NCBI GenBank assembly: GCA_940337035.1
Contig: CALNHX010005134.1
Span: 1 to 64,000 of the forward strand
Length of the DNA: 64,000 bases
Direction of reading: 5' to 3'
Source of the DNA: Agriotes lineatus
Taxonomy: Eukaryota; Arthropoda; Insecta; Coleoptera; Elateridae
Shown piece after piece: positions 10,837-21,540 of this stretch. Made by a program: the position numbers and the translations under genes. Each line of letters begins with the position of its first letter. Position 1 is the first letter of the stretch. The notes under the pieces are model-generated. The model searched no databases and was not told the origin of the DNA. It worked only from the letters and a program-made list of their open reading frames with translations.

Positions 10837-11036
10837 TGTTGAGATGAAACTAGTTTTATACAGTAATAAAACGGAATATTATTTAATGAATATATTATAG
10901 CCAACATGAACGTGTTCTTCCATTGAAAGTACGATAAGTGACACACTATTCGACATATTGCACGCAGGCCAATCGGCCGCTTATATCTAGCAAGTAACTA
11001 CAAAAATAAGGCGCCAATTTTGAAAATACTTTAACA
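10837..11036 (-). repeat. copia 3' LTR (200 bp)
   Basis: It matches the interrupted 5' LTR at 12219-13476 over its whole length with moderate divergence, so the insertion is not recent. It is preceded on the minus strand by a purine tract, GAGAGGAAG, at 11037-11046, as expected for plus-strand priming. Confidence 0.88.
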
Positions 11037-11088
11037 CTTCCTCTCAAAATAGCGCCCGAACATTCTATTTGTCTTACACTAATTAAAC

Positions 11089-11418
11089 CTAACATGTGAG
11101 GCAGTTTCTCAAACGAACACGAACCAACAGTTTTGTCATAATATCCGCTATCTGATTTGTACCTTCTACATGAGCAACATTTATAATACCTACCGCGCAC
11201 TTTTCCCGCACAAAGTGAAACTTAATGTCAATATGCTTGGGGCGTTTGTAAAATTCCGGGTTCTTTGCTAATTTTATTGCACTTGCATTGTCCACTAGTA
11301 ATATGGGGGTACATGTGTCACTCAGCAAAGAAACTTCGTATAAAAGACGTTTCAGCCAAATAAAGTCTTTTGCACCTTCACTTGCACCTAGATATTCTGC
11401 GTCGATGTTTTGCTTCAC
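11089..11418 (-). pseudogene. copia Pol C-terminus: RNase H
   Basis: The translation contains the end of a Ty1/copia RNase H: GASEGAKDFIWLKRLL, LVDNASAIKLAKNPEF, then KHIDIKFHFVREK and a terminal QIADIMTKLL. These are the standard closing motifs of copia polyproteins, where the enzyme degrades the RNA strand of the hybrid. It is fused almost directly to Gag by a deletion near 11440, with a frameshift at the junction. Confidence 0.88.
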
Positions 11419-11429
11419 TGGCAGTCACA

Positions 11430-11956
11430 TTTATATCAACCGAAGTCTCTCCGTCAGTTTTTTGAGCGTCCGTTCTTCCAGTGGAATCGATTCCCAAACA
11501 CATAACTTCGAAGTATTCAGATAGTAACGTTGACATTACCCTGCTCATCAAAAATAAATCCTGCAACTCTGTTCTTATAAGCCGTTTGAGCTCGTCCTTC
11601 ATTTCCCGGAAAATTTCCTGCAGCTTTGCAATATGCGTTGCAATATCTTCAGACGGACATTTCTCATTACTGAACAAAATCTCCATAAGCCTGTCCACCC
11701 GCTGACCTGAACTTTGTTCATAAATTGACATCAGCTTTTCCCAAGTCGATCGGGCTGTATCACATGTGGACGTCATGTCAATATTTGCGTCATTCATGCT
11801 TCCCACAATGATCAGCTGAGCCAAAGCGTCGGCCTTACTGAACAATTTTAAATCAGCTTGATATTTAGCTATCGAGGCTTCGAAGACATTTTCTTCCGGC
11901 TCTTCTGGTGGAACTCGCTCTCCAGTTACAATGTAAAGCATATAATTACGACGCAA
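11430..11956 (-). pseudogene. copia Gag fragment
   Basis: About 165 residues match the Gag domain of copia-type elements: ADALAQLIIVGSMND, TARSTWEKLMSIYEQ, and HIAKLQEIFREMKDELKR, a helical capsid-like fold. The zinc knuckle that should follow is absent, because the frame runs into the RNase H region. The natural start seems to lie upstream of the methionine at 11956, in a diverged stretch reaching the primer-binding site at about 12205. Confidence 0.85.
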
Positions 11957-12204
11957 TAAAAGTGTGTCTTGCCGTTTTCACTTCGCATATCCCACGGTGC
12001 CGTCCAACTTTTCAATCTGGGCTTTGAACTCTATTTTTGAGACTCTGAACACTTAACAGAAATAATTTCTTTTCAAGTGTGTTTGAGAGTACCCTCTCGC
12101 TTCCACGAAGAACCGTTGCACGTACCGCACCGCCGTTCACTACAAAAACAAATACCCGTTTCGCGTTTATCACTGGATCAACTATTTACGCAGTTTCAAT
12201 CGCG

Positions 12205-12218
12205 CTGGGCCCATAACC
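12205..12218 (-). other. copia primer-binding site
   Basis: Directly inside the 5' LTR the minus strand reads GGTTATGGGCCCAG. This is the internal initiator-tRNA-Met half-molecule primer site used by Drosophila copia and its relatives. It fixes the LTR boundary at 12219 and the orientation of the element. Confidence 0.85.
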
Positions 12219-13476
12219 TGTTAAGATAAAATTAGTTTTATATACACTTCTCCAATAAATTAACGCACCAAAAAAAGGTAGCCAAAAGTTTAAAGTTAAT
12301 TATTGTCGAAACCACTTATCCGATTTGGACGATTTTTTTTTTTTGAATGACACGTCGTCTCTTTCAGAAAGTTAGTGTACTACTCTATTCGCATAGAAAC
12401 TGATTTTTTTTATAAATACCGGGTGTAACAATTATAACGTATTTTTTCCATAAAATGTATAACACCCTGTGGAGTTCAACAGCTACAATATCAAGTTATA
12501 ATTCAAAGCAAACTCTACCCTTATCTTTTTATAACATTTTGTTTTTTGATTCACTCTTTTATCTTAGCTACTGCAAGAGAAACACAATTTTATAGCATAA
12601 CATGTTTTTATTGACTTTAATTTGCATTAAATTCACTAAAGTAGCAGGCTATGGAGAAACAGAAAGAAACAGTAATTGTCATCAGATAAATACAACTGTC
12701 AAAAAGCAGTAGTTGATAGAAGTGTGTTTTCGGTGTTAGTCCTTAACGTTTTTTTTACAAAATCTTTAATTTTCTCAGTATGCAACGTGAAACACGAAAT
12801 CTTATTCGCGAAGAATGTGCTCAAGCATTAGTTCTGTTTGAGGAAGGTTAGAAGTTATTCTGGCCAGAGGCGAAAATACTCGCTACTGAGACTTTCGTTT
12901 ACCTTTTTTCTTTACATTTTGTTTCTTTTTTTGTTGTTGTTAAATTAGGTCTCCATTAACACATGTTATGCTATAAAATTGTGTTTCTTTTGCAGTAGCT
13001 AAGATAAAAGAGTAAATCAAAAAACAAAATGTTATAAAAAGATAAGGCTAGAGTTTGCTATGAATTATAACTTGATATTGTAGCTGTTGAACCCTACAGG
13101 GTATTAAACATTTTATGGAAAAAACACGTTATAATTGTTACACCCGGTATTTATAAAAAAATAAGTTTCTATGCGAATAGAGTAGTACACTAACTTTCTG
13201 AAAGAGACGACGTGTCATTCAAAAAATCGTCCAAATCGGATAAGTGGTTTCGACAATAATTAACTTTAAACTTTTGGCTACTTTTTTTTGGTGCGTTAAT
13301 TTATTGGAGAAGTGTAGTAATGAAACGCAATTATATTTAATGAATTTAATGTAGCCAACATGAACGTGTTGTTCGATTAAAAGTACAACTACAAGTGACA
13401 CAACGTTTGACATATTGCAGGCCTCGGCCGCTTAAATCTTAAAAAAGAAGGCGCCAATTTTGAAAATACTTTAACA
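12219..13476 (-). repeat. copia 5' LTR interrupted by a foldback element
   Basis: The LTR is split into 12219-12244 and 13315-13476. Removing the inserted element and one TA leaves about 188 bp that align with the 200-bp 3' LTR. The interruption shows that the copia insertion is older than the foldback. Confidence 0.88.
12245..13314. mobile_element. TA-flanked foldback element (1,070 bp), Tc1/mariner type
   Basis: Long terminal inverted repeats of about 360 bp (12245-12604 and 12962-13314) begin CACTTCTCCAATAAATTAACG. Both ends are flanked by TA, and the uninterrupted LTR copy has a single site there. The unpaired middle contains a short plus-strand frame at 12781 (MQRETRNLIREE) that resembles the N-terminal helix-turn-helix start of a Tc1/mariner-like transposase before it hits a stop. 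It is thus probably an internally deleted derivative of an autonomous element. Confidence 0.88.
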
Positions 13477-14125
13477 CAGATAACTTTGTAGTTGCAGTTG
13501 AACTTCGGTGGAAATATTCTGCAATCGATTTTGAAAGGGAAAAACGTGGCATATGTGCCCAACCAGTTAGCTTTACTGCAGCTACAATGTTAGCTGCGTT
13601 ACTGATACTATGGCATACATTTTATTATCAATTTCAAATTCCATTAACGCAGAAAACAATTCCCAGTTGTCAGTAACAAAGTGAAGTGTTATTGCCATAT
13701 AGCCTTCGTTTGCGATAGATGTCCACGTATCGTTTGTAAGCGTAATGAATTTAGAATTCTGTAATTGAGCTTTTAGCTGTTTGGATTTTTCATTAAATTT
13801 CTGTGGCAATAAAACCTTGCTAAATGTTTTTCCACTGGGAATTTGATAACCCGGTTGCAAATGGTTTATCAACTCCCTCAAACTACTATCTTCCACTATT
13901 GAACATGTTTACAGGTCTTTTATAATCGTTTAAAATATAATCATTAATATTTTTCTGGGAATTTACAGATACGGGACGCGCTGCAAAAGTTGTTATGATC
14001 GTCTGCTTTCTGAGTGGTTGTTGAAGAACCGCTTGGATCGGTGGAGCGGTTGTTATAGCTGAGGTAGTAACTAGAAAAGACCGAGAGCCACATGTGAGTA
14101 TAAATAAAGTGTCGAACAGCCGCAA
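13477..14125 (-). pseudogene. hAT transposase (ZBED-like), upstream half of a split gene
   Basis: Minus-strand frames give, in order, TTFAARPVSVNSQKNIND, LRELINHLQPGYQIPS, KFITLTNDTWTS and YMAITLHFV, then a decayed HMPRF block in place of the HxPCFAH motif. These are consecutive blocks of hAT transposases related to ZBED1/4 proteins. DTWTS contains the first catalytic Asp region. A frameshift lies near 13890 and stops near 13585. The gene continues at 10836 on the far side of the copia element. No functional product is expected. Confidence 0.8.
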
Positions 14126-14675
14126 CTATTAACTACGTAAATTTGTTACATTTACGTACAATGTGGAAATTAAGTAGCGCATAAATTCGGTAATTTCATT
14201 AATATTCGTTTTCACCCCTCAAAGGGGTGTAGCGATTCAAATTACAGTGCATCTGTTAAAGTCATTTTCACAACACCTACTTGTTATTTGCCAATAACAG
14301 AACTGTCAACTTGAACTGAAAAGTTCCCCATAACGGCCATGGCTGTTATACATTTTAACTTCATCCGTGTTGTTATAGCCTCTTAACCAAATTAATTTTA
14401 GTATCGTTAAGAGCTTCATTACCGCACTGAGTGCGGTAATGGATATTAGCGCACTCTTTTTATATAAAAAATACATTGAACTAGAGTTTATTGATGAAGA
14501 TAAAATATTGAACAATACACGTTTGCTTATGGCACTCAACGAAACTCGTTTGATTGCCGCAAAACTAGGTTCACCGCCTCGTTTTGGCAATTAAACCCGT
14601 TTCGTTAAGATGTTCATAATCAAACTTGTATCGTTAATATCTAACAGCCTAGGTCGTTAAGAAAAAGCAGAACAG
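14126..14675. other. No gene recognised
   Basis: A short palindrome occurs near 14422 (ACCGCACTGAGTGCGGT). A 94-codon open frame on the minus strand has no family resemblance. I see nothing else. Confidence 0.4.
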
Positions 14676-14875
14676 TAACATTTTTACATTGGCAATACTG
14701 AAATGTATACTTGGTGGCACTGTAAGTCTATGGCAAATTCGAGGTTAGCAGGTTAGGTTTTGCGTCAGTTTTGACACAGACTGACGCAAAACCTAACCTG
14801 CTATCCTCGAATTTGCCATAGACTTACAGTGTCACCCACTATACATTTCAGTATTGCCAAATGTAATTTTTTTCC
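14676..14875. repeat. Near-perfect hairpin repeat, arms about 90 bp
   Basis: The sequence from about 14676 to 14768 is the reverse complement of 14778-14875, with a loop of roughly 10 bp centred near 14772. The core arm contains GAGGTTAGCAGGTTAGG. A diverged copy of the same palindrome lies at 36050-36190. It is non-coding and probably a MITE; its transcript would fold into a long dsRNA hairpin. Confidence 0.85.
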
Positions 14876-15433
14876 ATAGGTGACTCTGATAAGACGAGTT
14901 TTCTCACACCCGTTACTCATACTATTTAAGTTTTTCATTTAAATGCCTCTAAAATTTCAATTTTTGTAGGTGTTATGAAAAATATTCAACGACATACGGC
15001 CGTTATCCCATATAACTAACTAGGATAAATTCATTAGCCTCGGCCTGACGGCCTCTGCCACAAATGTATCCTTATTTGTTAGATGCTTACTAACGGCCTT
15101 ATGGCCTTTGTTTTAAATGATATGACGCCATCACTATTTTTTTCAAAAGACAACTTATATTTTTTATTTATTTCGGTAGAGCAAGTTTTACTCTGTTTTC
15201 AACGGTATACAATTTTGAATAGGTTACTACATTAAAAAAAATAAGAAAATTACCTTAAAGTTCAGATAGTAAGGATAGTTACCTGGGATTAAAACAAAAA
15301 TCGATAGATGTATATGCATTTTTTATGTTGGAATTATTGTCAAATTCACAAAGGAATCATAATTAAGTTTTTGGTTTTAAACCAGGTAACTAGAATTACT
15401 CTGTTAATTTTATTCATCTGTACCATATGAACT
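14876..15433. other. No gene recognised
   Basis: There are repeated CGGCC/GGCCT motifs at 14998-15110 and a loose inverted pair (AGTTACCTGG near 15278, CCAGGTAACT near 15383). I see nothing coding. Confidence 0.4.
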
Positions 15434-15437
15434 TTAA

Positions 15438-17520
15438 CCCTGCAGTAGTGGCGCCCTTCAGCATAACAGTGTGGTAGCGCCAAATCTGACAACTGTGTAA
15501 TTCAAAAACTGTTATTAAGTTTGATAATTTGCAAGTGATTAATGTATATTTAGTACATTTCCTGTAAATATTCGTAATTTAGAAAGTTTTTGAATTATTT
15601 TATACACGAATATACCGAAAATTACAATATTGCTGAAAATACAAGAAAATAAAACAGGTACAAAAAAAATCAAAATTTTATTGCTTTAAACTTGCGAAAA
15701 CACAAAACTAAATATATTTCGTAAAAAACACATTATCTAGAACATTACTGTTGACTTTCAGACAATTCAAGACATTTGGGCACTGAAATTATACGTGAGA
15801 TAAACCAAGGAATTGTTTGCAGTTTTTACAAAAATATCGCGTCTTACGGTATTTTATGCACAAATGACATCGGTTTTTAATTGTTGGTGCTTCTGGGTCG
15901 GCTGTGGGAACATCCGCCAAAGTTCCAGCAACCTCTTGCCGCCTTCGGCGGACTCCTGGTGGAAGATTTTGCTTCATGGAACGGCGCTTCAAGTGCTGTA
16001 TTCCTAGTTCAGCTGCCAATTGTTTTATATATATTCTTCGAACCACATTATTATTTTGGTTATTCGCCACAAAAATAATTTGACAATTTATACCCGCCAC
16101 ATTCATAAGTGCATAAAAAAGTACCATGGGCCACCTTCGGGTGTTCCGCACCATATTGTAGGTAGCGCAAAGTTCATCGACGGTGTCCACGCCTGCTTTG
16201 GTGGAATTGCAGAAAGTGATGATTTCAGGCTTCTTTTGATCTCCCGTTGATTCATCTATTTGATCATCGTTGTGCATACTTGATGCCAGTATAACATTTT
16301 TATCCTTTATGGGAACGTAGGATACTATAGTGGTGTGTTCCTGGAATCCAAAGACACTGGAACCTACAGAGCGTGGTTTTGTATTTACGAACTCTCAAGG
16401 AAGTTGCCATTTGTTTTTTCTTACCGTACCTACGTGTGTTATATTATGATTTTTTTACGAAGATTCGTAATGATGTCAAAACTCGTGAACCAATTATCAC
16501 ATGTAATGTTTTGGCCTGTGCCAGACATAGGGCTGATTAATCGTAATACAATACTAGCTAAGGCCCCTCAGGCTGTAAATCTACATAGGGCTCTAAATTT
16601 AAAGTATACCTTGTTTTGGCATCAACAAGTGCAAAAACTTTCAGGCCGTACTTATTTGGCTTGGAGCGGATGTATTGTTTGAAACCGCATCTACCTCGAA
16701 ACTCCTCGAGTTTCTCATCGACAGTTCAATGATTGTATATGCATGTTTACAATTATTTACAAATATCGTGAACAGGTCTCTTATGGGCGCTAATTTATCA
16801 GACATTTTTCTCTCATCTCTAGTATCTAAATCATGAAACCGAAGATGTCTTAGTAAAATAAGGAAGCGTTGCTGGGACATTGTTAACCAGAACATCTCAA
16901 TTCCGCTTCCGTTTCTTTCCCACAATTCGTCTGTGTTCAGCCGGTTACTTTTCAAACACCCCGCTAAATAAAGTAATCCCAGAAAAGCCCTTATTTCAAT
17001 TATATCTGTGTCTCTTGCAGAACCTTCTCTGGTGTACTTGGCCCTCATTTTATTTATATATTTGTTTGTATTTACGACGATTATATTCAAAATATCCTTT
17101 GAGAAAAATAAGTTCCAACAGTCGATTATCGAATTCGCTTTTTTTCGATATGCCTTCACACCTGTAACCGAAGAATTATATTAGATTGACGAGTTCTTAC
17201 ATTTTGCTGCTGGTAGCTCTTCATCCTCAGTATCGCCTTCTCCCTCTTGCTCTGTGTCAGTATTAGTCAAACGGTCCTCGAAATGATCCTCTTCGTTCTA
17301 GGATTCTTCGTCATCAAAGGATGCTTCATTTTCTGTTTCTACTTCGTCTAGCAAACGAAGTAACCGAGCTTGTTTGCTTTCGTAATTCCATTTTCTAAGA
17401 TTAATATTTATTAGTGATTTAATTTGCTACTAAAAACCGTTATACTACTTACCATAAGCAAAACTGAAATACTTTTGTGGCGCTAGTGGTGGCGCCTAGT
17501 CTAGTAGACCCAAAAAGGTT
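15438..17520 (-). mobile_element. Decayed piggyBac-type transposon
   Basis: The left end follows a TTAA at 15434 and begins CCCTGCAGTAGTGGCGCC. Near the right end the related inverted text GGCGCCTAGTCTAGTAG occurs around 17492-17510. Between them is a broken piggyBac transposase on the minus strand. The right TTAA is not preserved, so that boundary is approximate. Confidence 0.72.
15789..17400 (-). pseudogene. piggyBac-like transposase, broken
   Basis: The N-terminal acidic stretch is visible at 17400-17165. It is followed by a block at 17159-16641 with IEIRAFLGLLYLAG, FWLTMSQQRFLILLRHLRF and KLAPIRDLFTIF. The middle (16640-16280) is degraded, and the first two catalytic Asp blocks cannot be read. 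The C-terminal part at 16277-15789 contains KAGVDTVDELCATYN, which carries the third catalytic Asp, then RRWPMVLFYALMNVAG and a final Cys-rich CHLC...CKNC zinc-finger region. The order is exactly that of piggyBac transposases of the PGBD type. It is inactive. Confidence 0.85.
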
Positions 17521-17639
17521 CATTACGTTTCTGTGAAATGCGATAAACGGTACTGCACTAAATGTTAGGAAGGTACTGGAATACTTCAGTTCATAGTTTC
17601 AACCCCACCCTTTTTATGGCGAATATTATGACGCTCGGG

Positions 17640-18420
17640 CAGTGGCGGATGTAGGATTTTTTATTTGGGAGGGGGTGCTCAAAATTATCACATAAAAGCA
17701 AAGCAGAAACTTCTTGTTTTTCTTTAATGAAACACCAACAAGAACATAGGATGAGTGGATATAATAAATTCCATACACACACAAATGGAACAATAACTAA
17801 CACAGTGTAAAAAATATAAAATATAGTAGGTGGTAATTTCTTTCCCATTGTGCGTGTTTCCCGTCTAGTGTCTGAAATAATAGAAAAATACGACGATTAG
17901 TGAAAATGCATGTTTACTGCGCGTGTAAAAAAGCTTACCCTAATGGCTGTGGATAAAAGATGCATGCATAAACTGAACACGACGAACTCTGTCGGAACTA
18001 AATTTGTTTATAATGCATTCGATACAGACACTACGACTCTCTTTTCTCTCGATGTTCAACAGCGCGAGATCAGTTGATCCAGATCTAAATATTCCCTGTA
18101 CCCTCATAAAGCAAGACCTTGCCGGGCACAGCAAAGTATAACTTCTATAATACCTATGTAATAAGTATACACGACGTTCTCGAATTTGTTCAATATTTGC
18201 CATATGCAGCTGCTGGTTTATGTTTCCTGCACTAAGCGCTTCTTTAAAGGATAACCAAAACTGCATTGAGTTAACATGATTTTTGTATTTATCATGTTCT
18301 CTTAACTTTTCTAGGGCATTACGCCAATGATAGAAACCAGTATCAATAAAAGTTTTAGCAGCGGCAAAAGTTAAGTTGCTATGAAAATGCCGACAGACAA
18401 AACTGGAGGCTTTATCAATT
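17640..18420 (-). pseudogene. hAT (ZMYM1/TTF-finger type) transposon fragment
   Basis: The left end CAGTGGCGGATGTAGG at 17640 is a typical hAT terminus; the matching right end is not present. On the minus strand from about 18420 the translation ASSFVCRHFHSN ... YHWRNALEKLREHDKYKNHV is the TTF-type zinc-finger block found at the N-terminus of ZMYM1-like hAT transposases. The rest of the frame (to 17940) resembles no conserved catalytic block. The fragment ends where an oppositely oriented Harbinger remnant begins. Confidence 0.65.
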
Positions 18421-18580
18421 ACTGCAAGATAATGAACAACAAGAGGAAATCTGCATATTAAGAAATTTACTACATCAAGGTAGAAATGCAAAACAAGAAG
18501 CCTTCAATGTAAGGGACAAATTTAAACCTTTTTTTAATTCTGAGCCTGGTTCTGTTCCATGGCAAAATGACAAAATCTGA
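18419..18580 (+). pseudogene. PIF/Harbinger transposase C-terminal remnant
   Basis: Plus-strand translation ends NVRDKFKPFFNSEPGSVPWQ and then a stop. This closely resembles the C-terminal VRDxFxxYFNxxxGxxxWQ motif of Harbinger transposases, such as the one at 30.8 kb in this window. Nothing upstream remains, because the hAT fragment adjoins it. Confidence 0.65.
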
Positions 18581-18695
18581 ATATTGAAAAATATAGTCGT
18601 AGCATGTATTTAGTTTTTAAACACATTTTTTTAAATAATTCAAAGTAGTTGCTTAAAATTAATCTACCTAAGGTATTTATTAAACTGTTTCTACT

Positions 18696-18979
18696 CACCT
18701 AATTGCAGTTTTTCTCCAATTTGTCGCCATATTTTTGATTTGAGAGGTGTATCTGAATATAGTTTGTTTGTAAAATCGTATAACTAAAAGAAAAGCGACT
18801 CTCATGAAAAATATAAGACGTGATAAAAATGAGTACCAGAAAATGAGGCTTGATATCGAAATGGAAAAACTGGAGCAACTTAAAAAAGAAATCAACTGAT
18901 TGAAGAAAGAAATGAAATTTTAAGACAAATGTCCAGTCATGTTACCAGTTCACAGTTACAAAATTCCAGTACAATCTAA
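18696..18979. pseudogene. Myb/SANT-like exon remnants next to Harbinger sequence
   Basis: On the minus strand 18782-18696 reads as an exon (after an acceptor TTTTAG, before a donor GTGAGT) with PLKSKIWRQIGEKL, like the end of a Myb/SANT domain. On the plus strand 18800-18979 gives a charged helical segment (EMEKLEQLKKEIN, then a one-base shift to EERNEILRQMSS). This resembles the coiled-coil tail of the DNA-binding second protein of Harbinger-type elements. The two lie on opposite strands, so they may come from two element copies. Assignment is tentative. Confidence 0.35.
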
Positions 18980-19221
18980 TATTTGGTTTTTACTCATTCA
19001 CTCGTTTTTAAATGGTGCTGTTTGTTTTTATTATTTTGGGATAGTATTGTAACATTATGATACTCTCAGGTAGATTAAATTTATTTTGTGCGTTTGTTTT
19101 TATGTAAAATAGCGTTCCTTGTGTTTCAAATAAAAATGATGTAATATAAAGAAAAGTTCAATGCAAAATACAGTTTTAAGCACTTGAAATTAAATGAACG
19201 ATGTTAATTGCGTATTATTCT

Positions 19222-19340
19222 TAGCATGTTAACAAAGTCATTTCTAACTCTCCTGCCGCCCATATCACCCTCCTCATCTTCCTCTTCATCATCATCTCCA
19301 TGTAAGTTTTGTTGAGGAGGTAGCATGTCCGGCTCTTCGT
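19222..19340 (-). pseudogene. Possible Harbinger transposase C-terminal tail
   Basis: The minus strand encodes an acidic run followed by GGRRVRNDFVNMLRI and a stop. That pattern (acidic linker, then a GxRxRxxxVxxxx tail) closes many insect Harbinger transposases. It could be the last exon of the split Harbinger gene at 20.8-24.9 kb, separated from it by later insertions, or an independent remnant. Confidence 0.4.
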
Positions 19341-19556
19341 CATTTTCATTATGTATAAATCATCATTTGTCGTCGACTAGCGTCACAATGCCATCTTTTT
19401 GTAGAGAAATACAGGCATAAACACCTACTTTATGGCACGAAAGCCATAAAGTTGTCATAACAACGAAATAAACACAAAGCTCATTTAGATTTATTTATAT
19501 TAATGTGAATACTACAATTGAAATTTCCGGATATTGTGATACCCGGCATCGAAGTA

Positions 19557-20102
19557 TTAGCAGTAGAAGGAAGAAACATTGCTAATCTGTCCACTAGCAG
19601 CTTCAAGGGTTTGGGCAATCTTGTTTTTATTTTCTCGCGATTCTGCAATATATCCCTCAGCAACTGCATCACTCTTCCAATCTCCATGTCTTTTGAGGGT
19701 TCTAATATGAGCACCACTATCTGCTAAAATTCTAGCGGATATTCTCCGAAAGAAGTGACTTATATACTCGGCAGCATTAGAAATATCCAAATACGTGGCG
19801 ATTTGTCGAGGAGTCTGGCCAAATGTGTTAATGCCAATCGGATTGCATGTACATCTTCCGCAATTATAGAATAAAAAAAACTTCTCAATTTTTACATTGT
19901 TTGGTTTTAAACTCATGTACTTTTTAATAAGATCAGTATAATTCACTGCGCCATCATCATTCAAAATCATAAATAACCTAGTCCTGAGAGTCTTTGTGTC
20001 CCTGATAAAAACAACCAGGACGGAGTCTTCCTCCTCGACATCACCAACGCATAAATTATGAAACTGCACGTCGACAAGCCTCAAACAAACCAAAAATTGC
20101 AA
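19557..20102 (-). pseudogene. Crypton tyrosine-recombinase, C-terminal catalytic half
   Basis: Cryptons move with a tyrosine recombinase (YR). The translation shows IKKYMSLKP, the CNPIGINTFGQTPRQIATYL block, and the catalytic core HFFRRISARILADSGA (HxxR), LKRHGDWKSD and AEGYIAES with the nucleophilic Tyr. These match animal Crypton recombinases. The frame begins at a plausible acceptor (TTATAG at about 20104), and the N-terminal exons with the first catalytic Arg are missing. The core residues I can judge are intact, so this exon decayed little after truncation. Confidence 0.78.
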
Positions 20103-20639
20103 CCACCTATAATAGTTATTTACGTGGCAAGGTTAGTAAATTAGCCTTTATGAGCGAGCCGGATAATTTGCAGGGTGAGCGACGTAGGAGCGATCCCTGT
20201 AATCCGGTGAGCCCCAATAGGTATGTGTTCCATTTCTACCTGACAATAGTTCTTTAAATATCATATCTTGCAGAGTTGTAACTATGTATATGGAATTTAC
20301 TTAAAAATTAGTTACGTAAATAATTATTTTTCTACAGTTTTTGAAATACGGGTTGTTGCATTTTTCACTTCAAAAGTAGATTCAAACGGGGCTTTATATC
20401 CATTGACACAAATTCCCAAAAACGAGAAGCAAAGAGCTGAATAGTTCAAAAATATAAACTGAACACTCCCAAGTAGAACCAGACTTGGTGGGAAAAAGTG
20501 CGTCTGGGTGGCAAACAAAAACTAAAATCCAATGCTGTACCTACTTTGTTTACGTTGTCGCAACTCTTTCTCAAAGATTACTTATGTAGGATCCGTAGTA
20601 GATACCTACCAGTGTAGTTTTCATAAACGCTTTAAATTA

Positions 20640-20790
20640 ACCTTTTTTGGCATTGTCAAAGTGACAAGTAATTAAATTCATAGGTGACACATACTAAGAA
20701 ATTATATGTTTTTCGGACTGTTTCCACTGTCTAGGGTGTAATTCATTCTGGTCTTGTATGCTATCATTTATTTTTGGAACAGTAATGGCA
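20640..20790. repeat. Dispersed repeat also present at 52.43-52.51 kb
   Basis: AGTGACAAGTAATTAAATT followed by GACACATACTAAG and later TATGCTATCATTTAT recurs in diverged form at 52430-52510. In both places it interrupts a coding remnant (a Harbinger gene here, a LINE there). It is non-coding. Confidence 0.7.
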
Positions 20791-21455
20791 TGGCGGCTGA
20801 CTGTGCGTTATCTCAACTCTTGTACTATATAGGAACTCTAATTTGCCGTTGGGTGAGCTGCTCTCTATCATTAAGAGGTACTAATACACTTGTCTTTCAA
20901 GGATATGCACTGTCTCCCAGTAAAACGTATCTTCCACACATTCTTTCCAAACTGGAAAACAAAGGCGAATTTCTGAATATCCAGGTACAATGTACAGATC
21001 CCGGGTATCCAACGAATATATCTCTTATTCTCCTTTGGTGATCACAAACAGCTTGCGTCTGAAAATAAGGTATACTGAAATTCTGATTAGAATATCCAAA
21101 TTACATAGATACCTGTATTGAATAGAACCCCTTTTGGTTTATATAACACTCAGGATCAATCGTGGGTTTGTCTATTTTAATATGGCAGCGGCCTACAGCA
21201 CCTATAACATTTGGAAAACCTTGTTCTCGGAAGTGTTGCCCAATTTCCTTTTTTTTTTATATTATTGGGCCATGTTAGAAATCTGGGTATTAAATTGCTT
21301 AAAAACATTGAAACTCTCGTTATAATTCGGTGTAAGGAGCTGATGGTTATATCAAACCTATCGGACACATCATGAAAACTAGTAGTCCGGACCACAAAAA
21401 AATTAAAATACGCAATCCAATCAATAAAGCCTTTTTCTCGGAAGTCCTCAGACAC
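20790..21455 (-). pseudogene. PIF/Harbinger transposase, catalytic exons of a split gene
   Basis: Exon 21455 to about 21105 (minus) gives FHDVSDRFDITISSLHRIITRV, then FPNVIGAVGRCHIKI and NQKGFYSIQ before a donor GTATCT. The next exon, from an acceptor TTTTCAG near 21062, gives FVGYPGSVHCTW, LLGDSAYP and LTQRQIRVP. These are the DDE blocks of a HARBI1-like transposase. The first catalytic Asp is mutated (GAVGR for GAIDG), the second is present, and the third block is decayed near 20800, where a dispersed repeat begins. Exon 1 lies 3.4 kb away at 24836-24935. Confidence 0.82.
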
Positions 21456-21540
21456 AGCTCCGATTTTGATGATTTTTTTTTAATTTTGTTTTTTTATATT
21501 ATTTGAAATCAGAAACCTTTTGGAGCGGGGACGAAATGAT

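Larger units (their letters stand above)
10837..13476 (-). mobile_element. Internally deleted Ty1/copia retrotransposon, nested in a hAT gene
   Basis: On the minus strand it runs 5' LTR (13476-12219, swollen by an inserted element), primer site, Gag, RNase H, purine tract, 3' LTR (11036-10837). The LTRs begin TGTTAAAG and end AACA. A perfect 5-bp duplication CAGAT flanks the whole element (10832-10836 and 13477-13481). Protease, integrase and most of the reverse transcriptase are deleted, so it cannot move on its own. It might still be packaged if a related element supplied enzymes. Confidence 0.9.

Noticed and set aside
14306..14590. 94-codon minus-strand frame
   Set aside because: Low-complexity Ser/Leu-rich translation of AT-rich DNA, with no family resemblance and no splice or start context.
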